Assembly (NCBI GenBank): GCA_023418925.1
Contig: JAEZYS010000003.1
Location: 318,551 to 382,550, forward strand
DNA length: 64,000 bases
Source: Bacillota bacterium
GTDB lineage: Bacteria; Bacillota; Clostridia; Oscillospirales; Ruminococcaceae
Reading direction: 5' to 3'
Part shown: positions 23,789 through 32,275 of the stretch, in pieces
Layout: every line of letters starts with the position of its first letter
How positions within the stretch are numbered: position 1 is the first letter of the stretch
Notes under the pieces: generated by a model
Seen by the model: only the letters and a program-made list of their open reading frames with translations
Database searches by the model: none
What the model was told of the DNA's origin: nothing
Program-made: the position numbers and the translations under genes

Positions 23789-25144
23789 ATGAAAAAACTT
23801 GCAATGCTTATTGCAGCAGTTATTATGGTGACAGTAATTATGCCATTAAAAAGCTATGCAGTAACATTTACACCTGGTTTTAAGGTGGAAAGTGAGGCGG
23901 CTTATCTTGTTAATCTCGATAAGGATATCGTTGTTTATGAGAAAAACTCCCTTAAAAAAATGTATCCGGCTTCACTTACAAAAATTATGACAGCAATAAT
24001 TGTCCTTGACAATGTCAAGGATCTTGATAATACTTATTTTGAAGCACCGCTTGTAGTTTTTGACGATTTATACGGACAGGGAGCGTCAGCAGTAGGATAC
24101 AGCAGGGGGGAGGTAGCAAGCGTTACTGACCTTATGTATTCAATGATGATGTATTCTGCATGTGAATCAGCAGGAATTCTTGCTTACCATGTCGGTGGAG
24201 AAAGTATTCCTAACTTTATTGATATGATGAATCAGAAGGCTCAGGAGCTTGGATGTACCGGTACAAATTTCACAAACCCACATGGCCTTTATGATGATGA
24301 CCAATATACAAATGCAAGGGACATGGCTATAATAACTCAGTATGCAATAGATAATTATCCTAAGTTTATGGAATTTGCCTGCACAACAGAGTATACTATG
24401 AAAGCCACCAATTATCAGCAGGAAGGCTGGGCAACAATATACCATACCAATAAAATGCTCAGTTCATCCAGTGAATATTATTATCAGTATGCCAGAGGAA
24501 TAAAGACCGGAACCCTCGATGAATCCGGAAGAAACCTTATTACATCAGCAAGAAAGGATGGCAATAATTATCTTCTTGTAACATTAGGTGGTCCTATGTA
24601 TGATGACGAAGGAAATGCTGTCTTTGATCATTTTATCGATCATAAAAACATATATGAGTGGGCATTTAATACATTTGAATTTAAGACGGTTTTATCATCC
24701 ACGCAGGAGATAACTGAAGTCCCGGTTAAATATGGTGAAGAAAAGGATTATGTAATTCTTGTTCCTTCAGGAGAATATGCAACGCTCTGGCCAAATACTC
24801 TTGATGTTTCAACACTAAAAGCCGATATATTAACAGAAGGGTTCCTTGATGAAAACGGGCAGATAATGGCCCCTGTCAAGAAGGGGCAGAAGCTTGGAAC
24901 GTATTCATTATCACTTTCAGGAGAGGTTTTATGTACGGTTGATCTTGTTGCAAATCAGGATATAACCCTATCGGAAACACAGTATAATCTTGATAAGGCA
25001 AAAGCATTTCTGGGATCATTTTGGTTTAAGCTTGCAATAGGTATTGCTATTGTGCTTATAATTCTTTACATAGTTATTTATATTAAGATAAATAGCAAGA
25101 AAAAAAGAAGGATGAAAAGAGTAAGAAATAAGAGAAAATTTTAA
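23789..25144 (+). CDS. dacA: D-alanyl-D-alanine carboxypeptidase, PBP5/DacA type
   Basis: 451 aa. Signal peptide (1-25), peptidase S11 domain with SxxK as PASLTKIM (nucleophile Ser) and KTG in ARGIKTGTLDES, then a beta-rich C-terminal domain and a final membrane segment (about 409-432) ending in a Lys/Arg-rich tail. It trims the terminal D-Ala from peptidoglycan stems outside the cell. The second active-site motif, normally SxN, reads SAC in MMYSACESAGILAYHVGG, so Asn is replaced by Cys. SD AAAGGAAA; possible promoter TTGAAG, 16 bp, TATAAT at 23728-23755. Confidence 0.88.
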   Translation: MKKLAMLIAAVIMVTVIMPLKSYAVTFTPGFKVESEAAYLVNLDKDIVVYEKNSLKKMYPASLTKIMTAIIVLDNVKDLDNTYFEAPLVVFDDLYGQGASAVGYSRGEVASVTDLMYSMMMYSACESAGILAYHVGGESIPNFIDMMNQKAQELGCTGTNFTNPHGLYDDDQYTNARDMAIITQYAIDNYPKFMEFACTTEYTMKATNYQQEGWATIYHTNKMLSSSSEYYYQYARGIKTGTLDESGRNLITSARKDGNNYLLVTLGGPMYDDEGNAVFDHFIDHKNIYEWAFNTFEFKTVLSSTQEITEVPVKYGEEKDYVILVPSGEYATLWPNTLDVSTLKADILTEGFLDENGQIMAPVKKGQKLGTYSLSLSGEVLCTVDLVANQDITLSETQYNLDKAKAFLGSFWFKLAIGIAIVLIILYIVIYIKINSKKKRRMKRVRNKRKF

Positions 25145-25153
25145 CATAATTTC

Positions 25154-25182
25154 TTGACACATTTGCTATAAAATGTTATAAT
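25154..25182 (+). promoter_or_regulatory. Perfect consensus sigma-A promoter
   Basis: TTGACA, 17-bp spacer, TATAAT; it starts 10 bp after the dacA stop. A leader of about 125 nt follows, with a short GGGC-TT-GCCC hairpin; I recognise no riboswitch in it. Confidence 0.8.
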
Positions 25183-25314
25183 TTCATTGTTTATAGTTAT
25201 TGTTTTACTAACATTTGCTTTATAAAATAAGTAGAAGATATTGAAATGCTGGGCTGACTTTCAGGTTAATTGCAAAATGACAGGGCTTGCCCTATTAAAT
25301 GTGGAGGTAGTTTA

Positions 25315-25614
25315 ATGATTAACACAGAAAATAAAAATCAGATTCAGAAAATATGCGTTTCCAGTCTGGCTCTTGGAATAGTGGGGCTCGTTTTTTCGTC
25401 ATTCCTTCCTGTTGTATCATATGCATGTTCAATTCCTGGTCTTGTTGTTGCAGCAACCAAGAAAAAAAAGAATTATAATTGCACAGCAGGTTTGACTCTG
25501 AATATTCTTGCAATTTCAATTGCTGCAATAAATTCATTGCTTGGTATAATTATGACTGTAAAAATATTTTCTAAGGGCAAACACAAGGTTAACTCGAAAA
25601 AGAATGAAAAGTAA
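25315..25614 (+). CDS. Small two-TM membrane protein, DUF4190-like
   Basis: 99 aa. Short polar N-terminus, then two hydrophobic hairpin helices (about 18-42 and 58-82) separated by a Lys-rich turn (ATKKKKNYN) and a basic tail. The LALGIVGLVF start and GLTLNILAISIA pattern resemble DUF4190. ATG 25315 follows GGAGGT; the frame's earlier ATG has no SD. It is driven by a consensus promoter and flanked by a strong terminator, so it is a stand-alone, probably well-expressed gene of unknown role. Confidence 0.75.
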   Translation: MINTENKNQIQKICVSSLALGIVGLVFSSFLPVVSYACSIPGLVVAATKKKKNYNCTAGLTLNILAISIAAINSLLGIIMTVKIFSKGKHKVNSKKNEK

Positions 25615-25631
25615 ATACTTTATGTTTAAAT

Positions 25632-25670
25632 AAAAACAGCAGGTACATAAATATTGTACCTGCTGTTTTT
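25632..25670 (+). terminator. Terminator of the DUF4190-like gene
   Basis: 16-bp perfect stem AAAAACAGCAGGTACA with complement, 7-nt loop, U-tract in the stem end. Confidence 0.85.
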
Positions 25671-25684
25671 ATAATATGAGAAAA

Positions 25685-25713
25685 AAGCAGCTATGATTTA
25701 ATCATAGCTGCTT
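25685..25713 (-). terminator. Terminator of the Tyr-rich protein gene
   Basis: 13-bp perfect stem AAGCAGCTATGAT with complement, 3-nt loop; reverse-strand TTTTTT follows. Confidence 0.85.
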
Positions 25714-25724
25714 GAAATAATATT

Positions 25725-27281
25725 TTACTTCAATATAGCAACGTAGTAACCGCCATCAGATGTTGTAAATGAAGCAGAACCATCTGAACCAATTGTTGTT
25801 GTACCAACAGATACAAGACGATTATTAGCTGTATCATAACGGTAGAAAGTAGCCTTATAACCTGCACGTTTCTTGTTAAACTTGATAGTAGCAGTTGTAT
25901 CAAATCCAAGAGTTCCTTCTCTTCCGATTGTAAACTGTGTCATATATGAAGCACCTTTACTTACCTTTTTAGTAAGTGAAGAAGGAATATTTTTCTTGCC
26001 TGATGTAAATGAAAGGTCTGTTGAGTAAGCATCATCAATATCAGCACCATAGATTGAATACTTGATACCATTAGGATTAGTAAGAACTAAAGTCTTTCTT
26101 GTGCCTTCGAGTTCTTCAAGTACATCACTTGGAACTGTACTCTGTTCGTTCAGGTAAACAGATATGCTGTCCTTTGAACTAGCATTATTAATGTAGCTCT
26201 TGATATAAGACCAGCCAGCCTTCTTTTTACTTCCTGAGAGGTAAGCATCACCATTTTCTGCATTGCCGTAAGTAGCTGAAGATGATGTTGAACCATTCTT
26301 GATGTAATTAAAATAATAGTCAGCTGGATCGTAATAACCATTATTGTAATAGCCATTATTGTAGTAACCATTATTGTAATAACCATTGTTGTAGTAGTAG
26401 TAACCGTTATTGTAGTAATCATAGCGACCGTTATAACCATAATAATAATCATTATAGTAACGACCATTTGATCCATTTGCATAACCGTAATATTCAACCT
26501 TTGATTCATCATTGTTAGCATAGCTTAAAGCCTGGTTCTTAGTTGAATAGAAAAGACCATTTTCTCTACAGAAATAGAGATTATAGCCTGTTGTGGTACG
26601 TTCAGTAACCTGGCCGTCATTATCTGAAGCGTTACGAGCATCGTACCAGTTAAGGTAGTAATCACCAGTTTTTGAAGAATAATAATACTTTGCACTTGAA
26701 TAGCTATTATTATTTACAGTAGTTGAAGTATCAGCTACATTAGTAATTCTTACTACATTTGTAGTAATATTTGAAGCACCCGCAAGAGCTTCTGCATATG
26801 AATTATAATATGTACCATTACTACTGCAGAACCAAGCCTTTGCTGATGTTGCACCTAAAGTTGAAGCTGTAGCTGAACCTGCTGAGTTTGCTGAAGCAAG
26901 GTTAGGATAGTAAAGGCCTGTTGCAGTGTTATAATAGAGATTTGTTCCGCTTGAAGTATTGGAACTTCCATAAGACCCAATAGTTGTACCATTCTGAGTT
27001 ATTGTTCCGCTTGGGCTTGCATTATAAGCACTATTGTAGCTAGAGTAATAACCACGTGTGTTTGAGTTGTAATACCATCCTGACAGACTTGGATTTGAAG
27101 AATATGTTATGCTGCTTGAATAACCTCCAGCAACATTAACAGCACTTTGATAGTCAGGATAATATACACCATTGTAGTAGTAATAATCTGTAGCACTTGC
27201 TGTGATACCGAATGCTTGAACTGCCATTGTTGATGCCAAAACAGCAGCAACAGCTATTTTTTTAATTGAATTTAACTTGCT
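25725..27281 (-). CDS. Secreted Tyr/Asn/Gly-rich repeat protein
   Basis: 518 aa. A signal peptide (about 1-33, ending ITASA) leads into six or more degenerate repeats of about 45-60 residues with the core YYxxxxGxYYxxYxxAxxxA (for example YYYYNGVYYPDYQSAVNVA and YYNTATGLYYPNLASANSA). A low-complexity stretch YNNGYYNNGYYNNGYY follows at about 290-315. The last 165 residues are a different, folded-looking region (KAGWSYIKSYINNASSKDSI ... IKYSIYGADI ... FYRYDTANNRLVSV) similar to domains of clostridial surface proteins. SD AAAGGAGA before ATG 27281. No LPxTG or SLH anchor is seen. Surface or matrix role is inferred. Confidence 0.75.
   Translation of the reverse strand, partial: SKLNSIKKIAVAAVLASTMAVQAFGITASATDYYYYNGVYYPDYQSAVNVAGGYSSSITYSSNPSLSGWYYNSNTRGYYSSYNSAYNASPSGTITQNGTTIGSYGSSNTSSGTNLYYNTATGLYYPNLASANSAGSATASTLGATSAKAWFCSSNGTYYNSYAEALAGASNITTNVVRITNVADTSTTVNNNSYSSAKYYYSSKTGDYYLNWYDARNASDNDGQVTERTTTGYNLYFCRENGLFYSTKNQALSYANNDESKVEYYGYANGSNGRYYNDYYYGYNGRYDYYNNGYYYYNNGYYNNGYYNNGYYNNGYYDPADYYFNYIKNGSTSSSATYGNAENGDAYLSGSKKKAGWSYIKSYINNASSKDSISVYLNEQSTVPSDVLEELEGTRKTLVLTNPNGIKYSIYGADIDDAYSTDLSFTSGKKNIPSSLTKKVSKGASYMTQFTIGREGTLGFDTTATIKFNKKRAGYKATFYRYDTANNRLVSVGTTTIGSDGSASFTTSDGGYYVAILK
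26338..26425 (-). repeat. 15-bp tandem repeats coding NNGYY
   Basis: About five to six units of the 15-bp pattern CCATTATTGTAGTAA (plus strand) encode repeated NNGYY. Near-identical units could slip in replication and change protein length in steps of five residues. Confidence 0.75.
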
Positions 27282-27333
27282 CATTCTAATTATCTCCTTT
27301 TGGTTATTTGTAGACAAACTAAACTATATGCAT

Positions 27334-27362
27334 ATTATAGCACAACAAATATATTTTGCCAA
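27334..27362 (-). promoter_or_regulatory. Sigma-A promoter of the Tyr-rich protein gene
   Basis: Reverse strand TTGGCA, 17-bp spacer, TATAAT. Confidence 0.75.
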
Positions 27363-27442
27363 TAGTTATTTGGAAAAAAATAATTACAATACGATTACGA
27401 ATTTGTATGAAAAACTGTAATATCTTTACTTTTCAAGATAAA

Positions 27443-28411
27443 TCAGCTTACAACTATAATTGCCATGTCGCCATTATTATTCTGTCCGGATAATTTTGAA
27501 GCACTTATTACTCTTGGTATAATTCCTGGAATCTGTTCACGCAAAGCCTTGTCAAAGAGAGTAATTGCCTCTGCAAAGTCATCATCAGTCTTTTCAGGCA
27601 TATAGCATGTCAGCATTATCTTTATAGCGTTGTAAAGCATACACATGAACACATAGTTATCCCATATTGTAATATCACTAGATGCAAAAGGAATTGATAA
27701 ATTGAAAACGTAATTAACCATTATATTTTCAATGTAATGTTCCTTGTCCTTCATTGTAGAAGTTACGAAATCTTTTTTAAGATTAATATAATCATTTATA
27801 TCAAGATTTCTTAGTGATTCAGGATCAGAAAACTTAAAGTTTTTACAAATCTGATCCATAATTTTTTTGAATTCAGGTGTAATACTGAACAGTCTGAGAA
27901 AAGCAATTCCTTCAGCAAGTGAAGCTTCAAATAAAGGTTTGAGTGTTTTAAAGTATTCAAGAACTCTTGAGAATGATTCAGCTGAAGTTATTTCATGTGC
28001 AAATTTAGGTATAAGGTCAGAACGACCTTGTTCAATCATGTCATTCATTGCCTTCATACAGTAATTCAGAATGAGCATTCTTTTCTCAAAAACAATATTT
28101 TTCTTCTGAAGAACATTGATGATAAGTGTTTTTATCTGCCAGTAATATTCAAGGAACGGATATTTTGCAATCTTTTCAGCAGATTTCTTTGTAAAGTCAG
28201 CAGTAATTTCATTGTCAACCTGAGCCATATTAAACTGAAGAGGCTCTGATATTGACATAAGCTTTCTTACAACTTCAATTTCGCTTAAAGAAAAAACATA
28301 TTCAACTGCAGATGCTGACATGATAACATCGCACTTAGGACCACTTGCAGGATTTTTCACATCCGGTACAAGTTCTTTATAAAATGATGGTGTAATAATT
28401 GGATATCCCAT
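27443..28411 (-). CDS. Unknown cytosolic protein, about 320 aa
   Basis: 322 aa. I do not recognise the family. It is largely alpha-helical and hydrophilic-to-mixed, with no signal peptide, no clear membrane segment and no catalytic motif I can name. Hydrophobic helices around IMVNYVFNLSIPF and YVFMCMLYNAIKIML are probably buried rather than membrane-spanning. The C-terminus ends with GDMAIIVVS. ATG 28411 is chosen because GGAG lies 7 nt upstream; ATG 28423 has no room for an SD. It has its own promoter (28523-28551) and is monocistronic. Base composition resembles its neighbours. Confidence 0.6.
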   Translation of the reverse strand: MGYPIITPSFYKELVPDVKNPASGPKCDVIMSASAVEYVFSLSEIEVVRKLMSISEPLQFNMAQVDNEITADFTKKSAEKIAKYPFLEYYWQIKTLIINVLQKKNIVFEKRMLILNYCMKAMNDMIEQGRSDLIPKFAHEITSAESFSRVLEYFKTLKPLFEASLAEGIAFLRLFSITPEFKKIMDQICKNFKFSDPESLRNLDINDYINLKKDFVTSTMKDKEHYIENIMVNYVFNLSIPFASSDITIWDNYVFMCMLYNAIKIMLTCYMPEKTDDDFAEAITLFDKALREQIPGIIPRVISASKLSGQNNNGDMAIIVVS

Positions 28412-28522
28412 AAATTTCTCCATTCCCGGCACAAGCCAAAAAAATAGTATGTGTGTTTATAATTAATAAGCACATTTGATTTTACCTTAAAACGTTTTGT
28501 AAAATAAAAATTGCACTATAAT

Positions 28523-28551
28523 AGTATACCACTATTTATATAAAAATGCAA
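28523..28551 (-). promoter_or_regulatory. Sigma-A promoter of the unknown gene
   Basis: Reverse strand TTGCAT, 17-bp spacer, TATACT; the leader is about 100 nt. Confidence 0.65.
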
Positions 28552-28628
28552 TTAATTAATATAATAAACGGTTAATATCTGCATATTTGCTTATTTATAG
28601 TGACTTTTTTTATTAAAAATTAATATAT

Positions 28629-29090
28629 CTATTTCTGATTACCGCATCCTTTGCACGTTCTTGATGAATTTGGATTAAGTTCGCCGCAGATTTTACAAAG
28701 CCACTTATTATCAGCAGTGTTTTCAGTTGTTTTATTGGTATGTACAGCGTTATTTGCATAAGAATATCTTAATGCACTTGGCTGTTGTTCTGTTGCTGGA
28801 TTTTGAAAATAAAAGTGCAGTTCCCCCCTGAGTCTTGTTTGTTCAGTAAGCAGTGCGTCGTGGTCGGCAGATAAAGACGAAAGAGCATACCAAGGTGTAA
28901 GTGTTATAACTCCAGAAATTATAATAATTAATATATAAAATAATACTTCCCCAAGATAGTATGAAGAATAATAAGAATTTGAGTCTATTAATAAGTCAGT
29001 AGTAATTGTAGAAACAATGTAACCTAAAATTAATATACCATATAAAACCGTAAGAAAAATTGCCATTGCCTTCAAAAATTTTGTTCTCAT
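28629..29090 (-). CDS. Membrane protein with C-terminal zinc ribbon
   Basis: 153 aa. Two membrane segments (about 7-32 and 46-70), a hydrophilic region (SALSADHDALLTEQTRLRGEL, helical) and a C-terminal CxxC...CxxC finger: WLCKICGELN ... RTCKGCGNQK. The finger is of the RanBP2/zinc-ribbon sort found on many small clostridial membrane proteins; it probably binds a partner or nucleic acid, unproven. SD GGGGGA. Preceded by a near-perfect promoter, so it is transcribed alone. Confidence 0.7.
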   Translation of the reverse strand: MRTKFLKAMAIFLTVLYGILILGYIVSTITTDLLIDSNSYYSSYYLGEVLFYILIIIISGVITLTPWYALSSLSADHDALLTEQTRLRGELHFYFQNPATEQQPSALRYSYANNAVHTNKTTENTADNKWLCKICGELNPNSSRTCKGCGNQK

Positions 29091-29121
29091 AATAATTGTC
29101 CCCCAATGATATTATTATAAT

Positions 29122-29150
29122 AGTATACAATAACCTTTATATTTTGTCAA
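29122..29150 (-). promoter_or_regulatory. Sigma-A promoter of the zinc-ribbon gene
   Basis: Reverse strand TTGACA, 17-bp spacer, TATACT. Confidence 0.8.
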
Positions 29151-29181
29151 CAATTGTATAATGTACCATTATTTCTTGATT

Positions 29182-29203
29182 AGTTGCATATTTTTATGCA
29201 ACT
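29182..29203 (+). other. Hairpin with following T-rich tract
   Basis: AGTTGCAT / ATGCAACT stem followed by TTATTTAATTTTT. It looks like a terminator or attenuator but no forward gene lies upstream; it precedes the doubtful ORF at 29263. Confidence 0.4.
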
Positions 29204-29262
29204 TTATTTAATTTTTGCCTGTATACAAAAGAAGTTTATTTATAATATAAGGAGAAATAAAT

Positions 29263-29433
29263 ATGAAATCAATTAACAGACAGAAAATTCTTATTGGAGG
29301 CAGGGAAGTCAGTCAGGAAGAATTTGATCGTCGGAGAAAAAAGTTTCTTGAACATTGTTTTTATTCACCAATAAAAAAATACGGACTTTCGATCGAAAGG
29401 ATCGTAAGTCCGTATAAAGATATTTTTTATAAA
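29263..29433 (+). other. Possible gene remnant with good SD, runs into adhE antisense
   Basis: AAGGAG lies 8 nt before an ATG that opens MKSINRQKILIGGREVSQEE, a plausible soluble charged N-terminus of about 40 residues. The frame then passes through the adhE terminator hairpin (29379-29415) and continues antisense to adhE until 29856. The downstream part is clearly shadow. The first 110 bp may be a small gene that lost its stop, or chance. Confidence 0.2.
29379..29415 (-). terminator. Terminator of adhE
   Basis: 16-bp stem with one mismatch (ATACGGACTT core), 5-nt loop, and TTTTTTTATT on the reverse strand. Confidence 0.85.
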
Positions 29434-32049
29434 TTATTTGCCGTAGTAAGCAAGTCTGTAAAGTTCCTGAAGTTCTTCAATCTTAGGAAGACGTGGGTTA
29501 GCAGTTGTACACTGATCTTCAAAAGCCTTATAGGAAAGTTCAGGGATTGTATCCATGTATACCTTCTCGTCAACGCCCATTTCCTTGATTGTGAATGGAA
29601 CATTGAGTTCAGTCATAAGTTCACGCACTGCCTTGATGAGGCTCTTTACACCTTCTTCAGGAGTCTTTGCAGGAAGACCAAGTGCCTTTGCAATATCCTG
29701 ATATCTTTCAGGTGCTATGAACTTGCCATACTTAGGCCATGCCATGAACTTTGTAGGGTTTGTTTCACCATTATAAGCGATAACGTGTGGGAGAAGAATA
29801 GCATTTGCACGTCCATGAGCAATGTGGAATTCACCGCCAAGCTTATGAGCAAGTGAGTGGTTGATTCCGAGGAATGCGTTTGTAAATGCCATACCTGCTA
29901 TACATGAAGCATTATGCATTTTTTCTCTTGCTTCTGGGTCTGCCGCACCGTTCTTATAAGAACGTGGGAGGAATTCAAATACCATCTTGATAGCATGAAG
30001 TGCAAGAGCATCTGTATAGTCAGAAGCAAGTACTGAAACGTATGCTTCAATAGCATGTGTGAGAACGTCAAGGCCTGTATCAGCAGTTGCTCCCTTTGGA
30101 ACTGTCATTACGAACCCTGGATCAATGATAGCAACGTCAGGTGTGAGCTCGTAGTCAGCAAGAGGGTACTTCATATGTTTGCTCTTGTCTGAAATAACAG
30201 CAAAAGATGTTACTTCTGAGCCTGTTCCTGAAGTTGTAGGAATAGCAACCATCTTTGACTTTTTACCCATCTTAGGGAACTTATAAACTCTCTTACGGAT
30301 ATCCATGAACTTCTGTGCCATGCCGATGAAGTCAGCATCAGGATTCTCATAGAAGAGCCACATTGCCTTAGCTGCGTCCATTGCTGAACCGCCGCCTACA
30401 GCGATGATAACGTCAGGCTTGAATCTGTTCATAACCTCTGTACCATTACGTACTGTTGTGAGGTCAGGATCCGGCTCAACTTCACTGAACACTTCAATTA
30501 TTACCTTGTTAGGATTCTTGCGGAGCTGGTAAGTTACTCTGTCGAGGAATCCGAGCTGAACCATCATAGGGTCGCATATAATAAGGGCTCTTGTGATGTC
30601 AGGCATTTTTGAAAGATACTGAACTGAACCCATTTCAAAATAGATTTTTTCAGGGATTTTGAACCACTGCATGTTAACTCTCCTCTTTGCAACCTTCTTC
30701 TTGTTGATAAGGTTAGCAGATGATACGTTTTCAGATACTGAGTTACGGCCGTATGAGCCACATCCGAGTGTAAGTGAAGGCATCATGGAGTTATATACGT
30801 CACCGATACCGCCAAATGATGAAGGACTGTTTACAACTATTCTTGAAGCCTTCATTCTCTGACCGTAAGCTGTTATGATATCATTATCCTTTGAGTGAAT
30901 AACAGCTGTATGACCAAGACCGCCAAGTTCGAGCATAGCTTCAGCCATGTCAAAGCCATCTTCAACTGTCTTTGCCTTAACTACTGCAAGAACAGGTGAA
31001 AGTTTTTCTCTTGAAAGCGGATAATCTTCACCAACGCCGTCAATTTCACAGCAAAGTACCTTTGTATATTTAGGAATTGTTATTCCTGCAAGTGCAGCAA
31101 TTTCATAAGGATATTTACCAACGATTGCAGGGTTTACTGATTTCTTTTCAAGGTTGATTACAACAGGTTCAAGCTTCTTTACTTCTTCCTTTGTTGCGAA
31201 GTAGCAGCCTCTGTCTTTCATGAACTTGATAGCCTGATCGTAAACAGGAGCTTCAATGATAGCAGCCTGTTCAGATGCACAAATCATACCGTTATCAAAA
31301 GCTTTTGAAAGGATAAGGTCTGTGAGAGCCTGTTCAAGATTTGCAGTCTTTTCAATAAAGCAAGGTGCGTTACCAGGACCAACGCCGAGTGCAGGCTTAC
31401 CAGCTGAATATGCTGAATGAACCATTCCAGGTCCGCCTGTTGCAAGGATCATAGCTACCTTAGGGTGATTCATGAGAAGTGAAGTAGCTTCAATTGATGG
31501 ATATTCAATCCACTGAATACAGTTTTCAGGAGCACCAGCCTTGATAGCTGCGTCACGGACAATAATGGCAGCTTCCTTTGAACACTGCTGAGCAGATGGG
31601 TGGAAACCGAAAATGATAGGGTTTCTTGTCTTAGCACAAATGATGGATTTAAACATTGTTGTAGAGGTAGGGTTTGTTGTAGGTGTAACACCACAAACAA
31701 TTCCTACAGGTTCAGCAATTTCCATGTAGCTTTCATCAACGTTATCATCAATGATTCCTACAGTCTTTTCAGCCTTGATTGAGTGGTAGATGTATTCAGT
31801 AGCGAAGATATTCTTTGTAACCTTGTCTTCGAATACACCTCTGCCTGTTTCTTCAACTGCCATCTTAGCAAGTTTCATCTGAGCGGATAAACCTGCAAGT
31901 GCCATGGCTCTGGTGATTTCATCGATTTGCTCCTGATCAAGCTTCATATACTCATCAAGAGCCTTGTCAGCCTTTTCAACAAGATCATTGATCATTTTTG
32001 CAACGTCAATTTGTGGCTTGTCAGTGGTTTTCTTCTTTTCATCTGCCAT
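29434..32049 (-). CDS. adhE: Bifunctional acetaldehyde-CoA / alcohol dehydrogenase AdhE
   Basis: 871 aa fusion. The N-terminal half is an acetylating aldehyde dehydrogenase with the catalytic Cys in NGMICASEQAAI and glycine-rich GPGNAPCF. A linker (about 425-450) leads to an iron-type alcohol dehydrogenase with GGGSAMDAAKAMW, TPDVAIIDP and the metal-binding HAIEAYVS / NHSLAHKLGGEFHIAHGRANA histidines. It turns acetyl-CoA into ethanol while reoxidising two NADH, normally as cytosolic filaments (spirosomes). ATG 32049 follows AAAGGATGA. A perfect Rex operator overlaps the transcription start, and rex is the next gene upstream, so repression is lifted when NADH/NAD is high. Confidence 0.96.
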   Translation of the reverse strand: MADEKKKTTDKPQIDVAKMINDLVEKADKALDEYMKLDQEQIDEITRAMALAGLSAQMKLAKMAVEETGRGVFEDKVTKNIFATEYIYHSIKAEKTVGIIDDNVDESYMEIAEPVGIVCGVTPTTNPTSTTMFKSIICAKTRNPIIFGFHPSAQQCSKEAAIIVRDAAIKAGAPENCIQWIEYPSIEATSLLMNHPKVAMILATGGPGMVHSAYSAGKPALGVGPGNAPCFIEKTANLEQALTDLILSKAFDNGMICASEQAAIIEAPVYDQAIKFMKDRGCYFATKEEVKKLEPVVINLEKKSVNPAIVGKYPYEIAALAGITIPKYTKVLCCEIDGVGEDYPLSREKLSPVLAVVKAKTVEDGFDMAEAMLELGGLGHTAVIHSKDNDIITAYGQRMKASRIVVNSPSSFGGIGDVYNSMMPSLTLGCGSYGRNSVSENVSSANLINKKKVAKRRVNMQWFKIPEKIYFEMGSVQYLSKMPDITRALIICDPMMVQLGFLDRVTYQLRKNPNKVIIEVFSEVEPDPDLTTVRNGTEVMNRFKPDVIIAVGGGSAMDAAKAMWLFYENPDADFIGMAQKFMDIRKRVYKFPKMGKKSKMVAIPTTSGTGSEVTSFAVISDKSKHMKYPLADYELTPDVAIIDPGFVMTVPKGATADTGLDVLTHAIEAYVSVLASDYTDALALHAIKMVFEFLPRSYKNGAADPEAREKMHNASCIAGMAFTNAFLGINHSLAHKLGGEFHIAHGRANAILLPHVIAYNGETNPTKFMAWPKYGKFIAPERYQDIAKALGLPAKTPEEGVKSLIKAVRELMTELNVPFTIKEMGVDEKVYMDTIPELSYKAFEDQCTTANPRLPKIEELQELYRLAYYGK

Positions 32050-32110
32050 TATAAATCTCATCCTTTCGGTATAATATACTTCTCTTAAATGCTTAATAGT
32101 AACTGATTGA

Positions 32111-32128
32111 TTGTTAATTCTTTAACAA
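32111..32128. promoter_or_regulatory. Rex operator
   Basis: TTGTTAATTCTTTAACAA, a perfect inverted repeat matching the known Rex site TTGTTAANNNNTTAACAA. It covers the predicted adhE transcription start (about 32126). Confidence 0.92.
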
Positions 32129-32132
32129 TCTC

Positions 32133-32161
32133 ATTATAACAGAATAACATCTGACCGTCAA
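32133..32161 (-). promoter_or_regulatory. adhE promoter
   Basis: Reverse strand TTGACG, 17-bp spacer, TATAAT, with the Rex operator beginning 4 bp downstream of the -10 box. The -35 box lies inside an imperfect 15-bp inverted repeat (about 32149-32163 with 32180-32194). Confidence 0.85.
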
Positions 32162-32275
32162 TAGTAATTTAAACTAATTTTGACAGTTCAGATGTCGATT
32201 TTTCTACTATATATTAAAATATGCATATAACATAATAATATTCAGATACAAACGTCATTTTATATCATATTATGT

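Noticed and set aside
29434..29856. C-terminal part of the ORF starting at 29263
   Set aside because: It is antisense to the strongly conserved end of AdhE and has no independent coding signal.
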